Position numbers and translations under genes: made by a program
Part shown: one piece after another, positions 51,291-59,015 of the stretch
How the letters are laid out: every line of letters begins with the position of its first letter
Position numbering within the stretch: the stretch's first letter is position 1
Notes under the pieces: model-generated
What the model saw: only the letters and a program-made list of their open reading frames with translations
Told to the model about the DNA's origin: nothing
The model's database searches: none
Assembly (NCBI GenBank): GCA_016718845.1
Contig: JADKCK010000020.1
Span: 17,054 to 81,053 of the forward strand
Direction of reading: 5' to 3'
Length of the DNA stretch: 64,000 nt
Source: Sphingobacteriales bacterium
GTDB taxonomy: Bacteria > Bacteroidota > Bacteroidia > Chitinophagales > UBA2359

Positions 51291-54200
51291 CTACACCAAC
51301 AAACCTTTATAAGGCGAGTATTCGTAGCGTTTTTCTACATCGTTTTCGGTTTGCATAAACGGATAGTTGTAGTTAAACAACTCGGACAAAAGGTTTTGTA
51401 GTTGCACCTCAAATGCCTCGAAAAACTCAGTGGATAATATTTCGCCATCGCGCAAAAACAAAATGCCTTTGTTTATTTCGCGCAGCACATACAAACCCGC
51501 TTGTACGGGTATGTTGCGTTGTTGGTTGCTCCAAAACAAATAGGCATACAAATACACCTGCAAACCTGCCTTAAATTTGGGGTCTACAAAGTATTTGGTT
51601 AGATACGTTTCGGTATCTTTTGCCAAGCCTGCCACAGAGGTAGTAATATCAACCCTACCCGATTTATAATCTAAAATGCGGTAATATTGCGATTTATCGG
51701 GCATTGTTACTCGGTCTATACGGTCGATAGTTCCTTTTAATCCCACTACTTTGCCGTCGGGTAGGGGCAGGTCTACGGTATATTCGCTTGCCTCTAAACC
51801 CACAATCTCGAAGGGGGCGTAGGTACAATCTTTTTCTAAAATTTTCATCACCAAGCGCCTAATTACTTTTTTTAGCAACAAGTTTCTACCTTCTTTGGGC
51901 TGTGCAAACTTCTCTTCCTCGAAAGCTTTATTTAGTTTAGCATCAATTTTTTTCTTGTCACCCATTATTTTCTTGATTGTTGTTTCGGTAATAAGCGAAT
52001 CCACAAAAGGCTGGTACAACAACTCTAAGGTTTTGTGCAACAAATTACCCAAAATACGGTCGTTAATTTCTTCGTCAATGGTGCTTAATTCGCGCAATTG
52101 GGCAATATCTTTCCAATAAAACTGCATGGGGCAGTTAATATAGGCGTTTATAGATGTTGGGGCTAAACGTTTTAGGGGCAGCTCTTCGGTTTTTGGCGTG
52201 TTGGTCAAAAAACGGTCGAGTTCGGCAATTATTTCTTCGTTTTTTTCGACGCAAATAGGTTTGGGTGGTACAATATCTACCACAAGCGGAGCCATCACAA
52301 TTTTTTGTCGCATGTCAATCAACGATTGCCCTTGTAGTTCGTACTCTAATTGCAACAAAAAACGGCTTTTTTCGCCACTGCCCAACGAGCCAACCTCGGT
52401 GTTGTACAACAAATACACATTTTGGGCGCGTTGCAAAAGGCGGTAAAAATGGTAGGCATAAATGGCATCTTGCTCAAAAAAAGTAGGCAACCCAAAGGCT
52501 CGGCGCAGGCTATGCGGGATAAAGGTATTTAAAGGCTTACCCACCGGAATATTGCCCTCGTTGACCGACAAAATGATGAGGTTTTTAAAATCTAACACCC
52601 TTGTTTCTAAAAAACCCATTATTTGCAAACCGCGCACAGGTTCGCCGGTAAATTGTAGTTTTTCGCCCTGCACCACCTCTCTAAACAGTTTCCAGAACGT
52701 ATCTAAGGTAACTAACTGCCTGTATCGGCGCAAAATACCGTCAAGTTGGCGCAGTTGTTTAAGCATTTCGTAGATAAACTCGGCTTCGATGGGGGGCGTT
52801 TTTTCTTCTTGTTTTTCGTCGCCTTCGTTTGTTTTTTGTTTGGTATTTTGGGCAGATGCGGGTTGCGGTACATTTTCTAGGTCAAACAATAAGGTTTCTT
52901 GGTCTGTTGTTTCCTCCTCTCCTATTGCTTCGTTTATCAAAGCAGCCTCTTCATCTTCGTTTATTTTTGCGTTGGCATCGTCTAATAGCGTATTGGGGTT
53001 TGTTTCTTTTAGGTGATTGAACAAATGCTTCAACACCTTCTCGAACACACTAATAATACCCATCGAGGACGAGACGTAGCGTGTAGGGTCGCTTATATCT
53101 TCAAACAAATCCTCGAAGATAGAGGTTGCACCTTCTTCTTGGGGTTTATACTCCTCGAAACGCTTTACAATACTATCCGGATACATCCTAATTTTGTTAT
53201 CACGTTCAATGTGGTACAATAACTTGCCAATTGCTTCGGGGGCTATCACTTTTATAAACGGATTATTAACAATCTGTACCACAAACTTAGCGTAGTAGGT
53301 AGTTTTTGCTTTGGGTTGGGTGGCACTTGCTCCTTCGCTGGTTTTGTGTAATTGCACCAATGCCTCTAACAATTGGTATAGGGGTGTAAAGCGCAGCGGG
53401 TAGCCCATGGTAATGTTTATCTTCTCGATGTTTTCGGGCAGCGAGTACAACATCGGGAACAACATCGACTCATCGCCCAACACCACCGCCGTATCTACCA
53501 TATTAAACAACTGTTTATCTACAATTTGACGCAGCAGTTGCCCCGTGTATTTGGCTTGCCCCACTTTAAGCGGCACGCCCACCACGCGCAGGTTTTTGTG
53601 TGCCGACAACAAATTGGTTTGACAAGCCCAATCGTGATGTGGGTTATTTTTCCATAAATCGTGGTATTGCCGTATGTAATGCCCTGCCTCTTGGCGTTTG
53701 TTGTCCATGTAATAAGCATCGGTATCCCAATAAATTTTGCTATTATGGTGTGTTGTTAGGTGTTCGATAAGGCATTTTTCGACGGTGCTAAGGGCATTAA
53801 AGCCACCTAATACTACCCGTTTAAATGGTATTGTTAGGCGTTTGGCTACCAACTCGTCTACAATGCGCTGTGCCATACCCTCGTAGGCGGCTTTGTTTTT
53901 TTGCAGATTAGCCCTAAATTCTTTGTACACAATGCCCAATACCTCCCAAATGCGGATAAACTCTTTTTCGATGTCGGTATTTTCATCTTTATCTAAAACG
54001 CGCCAGAACTGTTTAATAAAGCTAAGTTGTTCGGGTGCAAGTGCAAAAACGTCGTCCAAATCGCGGATATCTTTTAGGTTAGCAAACAAGGCATCGGTGT
54101 CTGCCATATAACGGTCTACCTCGTCAAAATCTTTAAGTACCAATTGCCCCCAAGCATAAAACGAGTCGAAATTAGCTTCGGGCTCGTGGTTTTTGTAGCT

Positions 54201-54461
54201 ATTAAATAGTTCAAAAACAGCTTGTGTGCCTTCCATCACCACCGAGTCGAAGGTTTCTTCGTAGAGGTACGTAAAAAAATCGATGATAGAAAAGGTGCGC
54301 GGCGACCAAAAGTAAGTTCCTTTAAATTGTTTTCGTAGTTGTTCTTCAAAAAACTTACAAGCGCGGCGTGTCGGAAAAACGTAGCAATAATCTTGCAGTT
54401 CGTTGGGGTGTGTAATTTGTTTTAGCTCTTGGCTGATGAGGTACGATAGAAAGGTTTGCAC
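51291..54461 (-). CDS. AddB-like helicase-nuclease (PD-(D/E)XK) of recombinational repair
   Basis: 1056 residues. The N-terminus (YCYVFPTRRACKFFEEQLRK) matches the degenerate nucleotide-binding loop of AddB/RexB-type proteins; LGDESMLFPMLYSLPENIEK and 'NLIILSVNEGNIPVGK' are helicase-like core motifs. A C-terminal RecB-type nuclease has GTIDRID (about 905) and ILDYKSG (about 930), with cysteine-free flanks (no Fe-S cluster). Together with an AddA-like helicase, not in this window, it would process double-strand breaks. A coiled acidic insert lies near residues 500-560. Confidence 0.88.
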   Translation of the reverse strand: MQTFLSYLISQELKQITHPNELQDYCYVFPTRRACKFFEEQLRKQFKGTYFWSPRTFSIIDFFTYLYEETFDSVVMEGTQAVFELFNSYKNHEPEANFDSFYAWGQLVLKDFDEVDRYMADTDALFANLKDIRDLDDVFALAPEQLSFIKQFWRVLDKDENTDIEKEFIRIWEVLGIVYKEFRANLQKNKAAYEGMAQRIVDELVAKRLTIPFKRVVLGGFNALSTVEKCLIEHLTTHHNSKIYWDTDAYYMDNKRQEAGHYIRQYHDLWKNNPHHDWACQTNLLSAHKNLRVVGVPLKVGQAKYTGQLLRQIVDKQLFNMVDTAVVLGDESMLFPMLYSLPENIEKINITMGYPLRFTPLYQLLEALVQLHKTSEGASATQPKAKTTYYAKFVVQIVNNPFIKVIAPEAIGKLLYHIERDNKIRMYPDSIVKRFEEYKPQEEGATSIFEDLFEDISDPTRYVSSSMGIISVFEKVLKHLFNHLKETNPNTLLDDANAKINEDEEAALINEAIGEEETTDQETLLFDLENVPQPASAQNTKQKTNEGDEKQEEKTPPIEAEFIYEMLKQLRQLDGILRRYRQLVTLDTFWKLFREVVQGEKLQFTGEPVRGLQIMGFLETRVLDFKNLIILSVNEGNIPVGKPLNTFIPHSLRRAFGLPTFFEQDAIYAYHFYRLLQRAQNVYLLYNTEVGSLGSGEKSRFLLQLEYELQGQSLIDMRQKIVMAPLVVDIVPPKPICVEKNEEIIAELDRFLTNTPKTEELPLKRLAPTSINAYINCPMQFYWKDIAQLRELSTIDEEINDRILGNLLHKTLELLYQPFVDSLITETTIKKIMGDKKKIDAKLNKAFEEEKFAQPKEGRNLLLKKVIRRLVMKILEKDCTYAPFEIVGLEASEYTVDLPLPDGKVVGLKGTIDRIDRVTMPDKSQYYRILDYKSGRVDITTSVAGLAKDTETYLTKYFVDPKFKAGLQVYLYAYLFWSNQQRNIPVQAGLYVLREINKGILFLRDGEILSTEFFEAFEVQLQNLLSELFNYNYPFMQTENDVEKRYEYSPYKGLLV

Positions 54462-54513
54462 AATTTGTTGTAATAATGGGTGATGATAAAAAAAGGTGGA
54501 GCAATCTGAAGCT

Positions 54514-54553
54514 CAAAAGTTGGTAGTACTAAATAGTACTACCAACTTTTTTA
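54514..54553. terminator. Hairpin terminator between the ncRNA and the AddB-like gene
   Basis: AAGTTGGTAGTACT and AGTACTACCAACTT form a perfect 14-bp stem with loop AAAT, with T-runs on both sides. It stands 50 bp upstream of the AddB-like start and just beyond the 3' end of the ncRNA. Confidence 0.85.
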
Positions 54554-54557
54554 AAAA

Positions 54558-54780
54558 GCTCACACAACACCTAGTCATATAAGGTGGCTCTGAAACCCCT
54601 TATAATCAAGATTAGCGTTGCCAAGCGGCGTCTGGTAATCTCCCTGTTTGTTTGAGTTATGGTTCAAACAAAAAACGCGACAAGTCAAGCGTTTGAAGCC
54701 CGCCCTCTGCTGTTTGCGCAAACGTTTATGGATATGCTGTTAAGTTCAGTAGCAAAAGTATAATTAGTTGCTGCGTGAGC
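54558..54780 (-). ncRNA. Structured noncoding RNA, about 223 nt (6S-like?)
   Basis: Transcribed on the minus strand from a consensus promoter. The predicted 5' end GCTCACGCAGCA (54769-54780) pairs over 12 bp with the 3' end TGTTGTGTGAGC (54558-54569), and TTTTT follows directly, so the closing stem doubles as a terminator. Internal hairpins include TATAAGG/CCTTATA, AGATTA/TAATCT around GCC-GCTT-GGC, TTGTTTGA/TCAAACAA and AAACGC/GCGTTT. No ORF of note. Size, closing stem and strong promoter resemble 6S RNA, but I see no diagnostic sequence; tmRNA, RNase P and SRP RNA motifs are absent. Could be a new family. Confidence 0.7.
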
Positions 54781-54785
54781 CAATG

Positions 54786-54817
54786 CAAAGGTAAACTGTT
54801 TTTACGAAACTGCCAAA
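54786..54817 (-). promoter_or_regulatory. Promoter of the ncRNA, TTTG-N20-TACCTTTG
   Basis: On the minus strand TTTG (54814-54817) and TACCTTTG (54786-54793) are exactly 20 bp apart; the start would fall on the first G of the closing stem (about 54780). Confidence 0.8.
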
Positions 54818-54892
54818 TTTTTTGGGTGTTTTTTTTATTTTTTTTTGAGGATAGCTATTTAGTCTGTCTTAAATACATAGCTAAGTGTTTTA

Positions 54893-54997
54893 AACCCATT
54901 GTACAAGCGTAACTCTTTGCCGTAAGGGTTTAATCTAGGGCGGTTTGAGTTTGTAGCGTGCCGTTGCAGGTGGTGCTGTATGTGCCTACTTTGGGTA
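54893..54997 (-). pseudogene. Decayed RHS core fragment
   Basis: Minus-strand text resembles TYSTTCNGTLQTQTALD... and the following LRAYNS-type core seen at 58102-58320, but a TAA replaces part of the YYPYGKEL segment and the frame shifts. About 35 codons are recognisable, ending near 54893. Confidence 0.6.
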
Positions 54998-55055
54998 CAA
55001 AAATACAACACACACCCCACTTTACCAAATTTTAGATAAAGTATAGTGTGTGTTG
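54998..55055 (-). promoter_or_regulatory. Hairpin plus -7 box (RHS cassette header D)
   Basis: CAACACACAC (55006-55015) and GTGTGTGTTG (55046-55055) are inverted repeats, and TATTTTTG (minus strand, 54998-55005) directly abuts them on the side of the RHS fragment. The layout equals that at 58323-58371 although the stem differs. Confidence 0.5.
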
Positions 55056-55088
55056 TGCTAAAAGTAGAAGATTAACACAGTATTCAAT

Positions 55089-55562
55089 CTACTCTAAACT
55101 GTCTAAGAAAGTTTTCATTGCTTCGATAAAGTATTCCTCCTCTTTAGTTGTATTTCGTGGCAAAAGTAACAAAAGTTTGTACTGCTCCCAAAACTTCTTT
55201 TTATCTATCAGATGATAACAGACATACCAATGCTTGTCTTTCTTTTTACTGCATTGTATAACATAGTAGTTATTAAGGAAGATTTGTTTAGGTACAAATA
55301 GCCCCTGGGTAGTTGCTGAATATACTTGAATAGGCATTACAATGGCATCAGCATAATCAAAATACAGTATGTCGTTCGGAGTATCCTGCAGTTCTAAAAA
55401 ATCAAGACTGCCATCTCCATCAAAATCGTTGAAACAAAGGGGTGTGCCATAACGACTTTCAATAACTTGGTAAGTATGGTTATTGGGATTAAATACCATG
55501 TATTGAGTAAAACTCGTTCCATAGCCTGTTGTGGTTGAAAACAAAAAAGTTAAAAAATACAC
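55089..55562 (-). CDS. Hypothetical protein with an EF-hand-like/FG-GAP motif
   Basis: 157 residues from GTG. A central CFNDFDGDGSLDFLELQD segment resembles the calcium-binding loop of EF-hand/FG-GAP proteins (DxDGDGxxDxxEL). The rest is aromatic and basic (NYYVIQCSKKKDKHWYVCYH). An ATG in another frame lies just upstream (55567), so the N-terminus may be affected by an indel. It follows an IS remnant and precedes an RHS fragment, so it may be a tip or immunity protein. Family not recognised. Confidence 0.55.
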   Translation of the reverse strand: MYFLTFLFSTTTGYGTSFTQYMVFNPNNHTYQVIESRYGTPLCFNDFDGDGSLDFLELQDTPNDILYFDYADAIVMPIQVYSATTQGLFVPKQIFLNNYYVIQCSKKKDKHWYVCYHLIDKKKFWEQYKLLLLLPRNTTKEEEYFIEAMKTFLDSLE

Positions 55563-55610
55563 GCATTTGCTTGCTATAGATACTTTGTAAGCTTTTAAGT
55601 TATCAATGTA

Positions 55611-57600
55611 TGAGGCTGCTGAAAAAAGGGCACAAAAATCAAGCGGTTTTTAGGTAAATTAGGTTTATAGATGCATTAAAATTACATTTTTTACAAAATA
55701 CGTTAAAAATACGTTTAAACGAGCCTATATTGGCGACAAAAAGCGTATTTTTAAGCATTCTTGTAAAACAAAAGCGTAGATGCTTAAAGTTGATAGCTAA
55801 TGCCATAGCAAAGCCATAGAAGGCAATGCTGAATTGCCCCCTTACTCGCAACTTACCCGTATGTTTTCGCCGGCATGAAATAAACCCATTAAAGGTTCCA
55901 CACCTGCCCCTGAGCTTTCGCCGCTCAATGGGTATATTTTTATGTTTTTATGCCGCTCTTGTCGTAATACATCATTAGTAGAAAACCTAAATGTGGCTGT
56001 ATTGTTTTCTTCTCGTTACGGTGTGCCTTTGTTGGACATGTATCAAAAAAAAGGACAATTCTTGCATTTATCTAAATCAAAACAGCCTTAAAGTTACTTT
56101 TTACCAATATAGCTAACACCATCAACTGTTCTGGATTGGCATTGTACCTGATAAGTAACGGACGTTTCGGTGCTGTTTGTTTCGGTGTTGCTGTTTGTTT
56201 CGGTGTTGCTGTTTGTTTCGGTGTTGCTGTTTGTTTCGGTGTTGCTGTTTGTTTCGGTGTTGCTGTTTGTTTCGGTGTTGCTGTTTGTTTCGGTGTTGCT
56301 GTTTGTTCGGTGCTGTTGTTTGTTCGGCTTTGTGTTGTGGGGTTTGTTGGTGTTGCTGTTTGTTTGTTGGTTGTTTTCGGTGTTGCTGTTCGTTTCGGTG
56401 TTGCTGTTCGTTTCGGTGTTTGGTTTAATGGTGATGACCATTGGCAATGCCGCTTTTAACCCCGTATAGCCGTTTGAATAGGCACAATACCTAACTCTTT
56501 CATCCGTAGGTCGTTTTCTTCGCTACCAAGCCGCCGTCAAAATGTTGCTCCGATAAGTCGGGGAGTGCGGGCATGGAGGTCGTCTAATTGCTCACGATAA
56601 ATAACACTATCGTCCATTATTGGGCGACACCACAATAGCCGTGATGAGCTGTGTTGTGTTGTCGGGGTGGCAGGTTTCGTTAGCAAATAGCACCAAACCT
56701 TGAAATTTCTCTCCTTTTTCTGGCGATACGTGGCTTCAAATCATCGGGCGATTGCAATATCCCAGACCCTAATTCTTTGGCATCAATTAAATTTGTAGTT
56801 ATCGTTTCCCTTGCCTGTTTCGCTGTTCTGTTCTTTTGTCAAAAATGTTCTTTACTCTCGTTCAAACACCTTAAACGTGGGGGTGTTGTTTTGCGTATTT
56901 TGCAAATCAAGGTACAAATGTGTGAACTTTGGCAATGGCTTGTAGCGGTTCGTCTAGTTCCTTGCCCCGAAAACTGGATCCACTAAATCCATCCGAACTT
57001 CCTTTTATATAGGGTGCAAATAGGGCTTCGTGCAATTGGCGTTCTGGCTCGGATAAGGATTTATATAAGCGTTTGAGCATTTCTACCAATAACTCTAAGC
57101 GGGTGTATTTGCGGATATTGCTTTGCAGTTGTACGCTATCACCCCGTTGTATGTTCGTTTTTAGGTTTAGCGATTTGATTTGCTCGGTCGTCATCTGGTC
57201 AAATAACTTGGCTATCAAGTTTGTTTTATGGGCTATTTCGATATCAACTAAGCGGTTTTGAACAAATGAAGGGTGCGTATCGAAAGGTACATCGCCGAAG
57301 GTGGCACTAGCTCGATAGCCATGCGTGTTTCTACATCAAATTGTGGGGTGCCGTTCTAGTTCTTCAAACGTCCAATTATGTAGTTGTTGCCACGCAAGGC
57401 ACTCACCATGCTGTTGATGGGCGAGTTGGGGGCACTTTTTTGTTGCTATATAGTGGAGCGAAGATTTCCCTCGTTCAACTGCCTAAATATGATGTGGTGA
57501 AAATGATAACCGGTGTGTTTTTAAACGCTCCGTAGCAGGCCTAGTAAGTGGTCGTAGCCAAATAGTCCAACTTGTCGGTGTTTTCGTTTTTGCGAAACAT
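55611..57600 (-). mobile_element. Degenerate IS1182-like element (broken transposase)
   Basis: Starts at ATG 57600 (MFRKNENTDKLDYL, the usual MFRKN start). Later pieces in different frames: IAKLFDQMTTEQIKSLNLKT, NIQRGDSVQLQSNIRKYTRL, LLVEMLKRLYKSLSEPERQL (56907-57218); QGLVLFANETCHPDNTTQLI, HFDGGLGSEENDLRMKELGI (about 56480-56740); VTYQVQCQSRTV; KCKNCPFF (zinc ribbon); and RVRGQFSIAFYGFAMALAIN (55639-55851). Gene order equals one transposase, with more than eight frameshifts. GAGGCTGCTGAAAAAAGG at 55611 resembles an IS1182-type end; the other end is not clear. Inactive. Confidence 0.7.
56165..56430. repeat. 18-bp minisatellite (TNSNTE codons) inside the IS transposase
   Basis: About seven perfect tandem copies of GTTGCTGTTTGTTTCGGT, then imperfect ones. 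On the minus strand they code for (TNSNTE)n between the IRGLKAALPMVITIKPNTE part and the VTYQVQCQ part of the transposase. The other strand yields long Phe/Cys-rich frames that are artefacts. Confidence 0.85.
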
Positions 57601-57689
57601 TGGTGATATATTTTGTGTTCGTAACCTCTTTTATACCCACAAAGATACTAACAATATCTCAAAAAATAAAGCAATCTAAAACATATTTT

Positions 57690-58037
57690 TTAAAAACCTT
57701 TTATCAGTGGGGTCATGTATGCAACGCCTCGATAATCATCTACTCTATAATAAGGTATGTTATTGAGTAGCACCGTAAATGTGTTACTTAGCGTATCTGC
57801 GTGAATGTCAATGTACAAAGTATCTAATACTGCCTGATAGTTTTCTGTAAAAGAATAATACCGATGAATATTTTCGTTTTTTTCAATTACAGTAAACTCA
57901 CGACAAGTTATTTCAGAATCACCAAGTTGTAATATAAGGTCATCTAACGAAGAACAAATAGCACTAGCTTGTTGTGCATTAGTTGCTGGTATAAATAATA
58001 ACAGCAAGATAAATAAGGCGAAGATTTTATTTGCCAT
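57690..58037 (-). CDS. Small secreted protein downstream of an RHS tip
   Basis: 115 residues with a clear signal peptide (MANKIFALFILLLLFIPATN...AQQ) and a short globular part (ICSSLDDLILQLGDSEITCR, YYSFTENYQAVLDTLYIDIH, PYYRVDDYRGVAYM). No family is recognised. It lies 64 bp after an orphan RHS core end, the position of an immunity protein; an exported immunity protein would suit a toxin acting in the periplasm. That is inference from context. Confidence 0.6.
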   Translation of the reverse strand: MANKIFALFILLLLFIPATNAQQASAICSSLDDLILQLGDSEITCREFTVIEKNENIHRYYSFTENYQAVLDTLYIDIHADTLSNTFTVLLNNIPYYRVDDYRGVAYMTPLIKGF

Positions 58038-58101
58038 GATATTTTGTTTAACAAAAAATTTAAAGTCAGTACATTGCCGTTTGTAGTTATCCTAATTGTT
58101 T

Positions 58102-58320
58102 TTACATAAATTGTTTGATGCTCATTAAATTGGTGGTGCTTTTGTACTTCTCGGCGATGCTATTATATGCCCGCAGCTCTTTGCCGTAGGGGTAGTAATC
58201 TAGGGCGGTTTGGGTTTGTAGCGTGCCGTTGCAGGTGGTGCTGTATGTTAGGCGGGTGTTGCCGAGGTGGTCGTGGTTGTAAAACATAAAACCGCTGGCA
58301 ACGGCAATGTTGGTTTTGTA
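58102..58320 (-). pseudogene. Orphan RHS core fragment with short tip
   Basis: Frame from about 58320 reads VASGFMFYNHDHLGNTRLTY, STTCNGTLQTQTALDYYPYG and KELRAYNSIAEKYKST, then a divergent tip NLMSIKQFM and stop. NHDHLGNTR and YYPYGKEL are hallmarks of the RHS core. The usual LETGLYDYGFR... part is missing, so the core is itself deleted. It begins directly after the hairpin/-7 header. Confidence 0.75.
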
Positions 58321-58322
58321 CG

Positions 58323-58371
58323 CAAAGATACAATAAAACGGTCAAACTTTGGTGGTTTGACCGTTTTATTG
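58323..58371 (-). promoter_or_regulatory. Hairpin plus -7 box (RHS cassette header E)
   Basis: CAATAAAACGGTCAAAC and GTTTGACCGTTTTATTG are perfect 17-bp inverted repeats with a 7-nt loop (58331-58371). TATCTTTG on the minus strand (58323-58330) abuts the stem on the RHS side. The stem may be the terminator of the gene at 58385-59015. Confidence 0.6.
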
Positions 58372-58384
58372 TTGTACTTACTTG

Positions 58385-58657
58385 TCAAAAACACACCCGC
58401 CGTTTGGCTTCTTCAAAAAGCCAAGGGTTTAACACCGATTTGTATTTGCGTAAAGTGTCAGCAAATGCTTTATCATAAAACTGATTTAGTTTTACAGCAT
58501 CTGAATTATTTTTACCTCCAAATATAGACCAAGTATATCGAGAACTTTTTAAAGCAATAACACTATCTCCCAAATACTCTACAACATTTGAACCCGAATG
58601 ATACATCGATTTTGGTAAGTATGCTTCATCTCGACAAAAGAATTTTAGCAGTATCAT
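58385..58657 (-). CDS. Hypothetical protein, C-terminal part (frameshift)
   Basis: Continues the ORF 58626-59015 after an apparent one-base shift at about 58637-58645 (LLSR/DEAYLPKSMYHSGSNVVE). It reads YLGDSVIALKSSRYTWSIFG, GKNNSDAVKLNQFYDKAFAD and WLFEEAKRRVCF. Together they form a protein of about 210 residues without a recognised family. It ends 14 bp from the header hairpin at 58371. Confidence 0.55.
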   Translation of the reverse strand: MILLKFFCRDEAYLPKSMYHSGSNVVEYLGDSVIALKSSRYTWSIFGGKNNSDAVKLNQFYDKAFADTLRKYKSVLNPWLFEEAKRRVCF

Positions 58658-59015
58658 TGTGAATTGGTATTAGCTGTAAATCAAGCGATAAATAATTAGG
58701 AACAAGCACCTTTTCAACATCCGCAGCATTAATAGGCTTAGTTAGTTTTTCACAGTCTATTAAATTAAAAACAGAAGTAATTTGTGTTTTCCCCATAAAA
58801 AATGTTTCGTTTTTGTAAACATTTGTACTTAAAAGCGAGATCATTAGAGCTCTTTTTTTGTCTTGAATGGGGCATCTTACCCATAATGCAGATAAAAGTA
58901 CTGTTTTAATAATTAACTGTTCCTTAGTGTTTATCGGTTTAAAGGTTTGAGGAACCTCGTCTGGGTTTTGACTCGGAAATAAATTTTCGAGAATATCCTC
59001 TAGTTCTTCCGCCAA
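58626..59015 (-). CDS. Hypothetical protein, N-terminal part (frameshift)
   Basis: 129 residues starting at TTG (AEELEDILENLFPSQNPDEV); the frame opens four codons upstream, after a stop. Later KEQLIIKTVLLSALWVRCPI and 'FFMGKTQITSVFNLIDCEK', ending in frame-shifted LLSR. No signal peptide and no recognised family. It is most likely one gene with 58385-58657, cytoplasmic, and may be another RHS-linked tip or immunity protein. Confidence 0.5.
   Translation of the reverse strand: MAEELEDILENLFPSQNPDEVPQTFKPINTKEQLIIKTVLLSALWVRCPIQDKKRALMISLLSTNVYKNETFFMGKTQITSVFNLIDCEKLTKPINAADVEKVLVPNYLSLDLQLIPIHNDTAKILLSR

Noticed and set aside
54558..54780. tmRNA, RNase P RNA or SRP RNA for the structured RNA
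   Set aside because: No CCA-type acceptor end or tag ORF ending in an alanine-rich peptide, no GAGGAAAGTCC core, and no SRP apical loop motif.
56136..56469. Long Phe/Cys/Val-rich plus-strand ORFs over the 18-bp repeat
   Set aside because: They are antisense readings of the minisatellite, open in all frames because the 18-bp unit has no stop codon. The minus frame fits the transposase on both sides.
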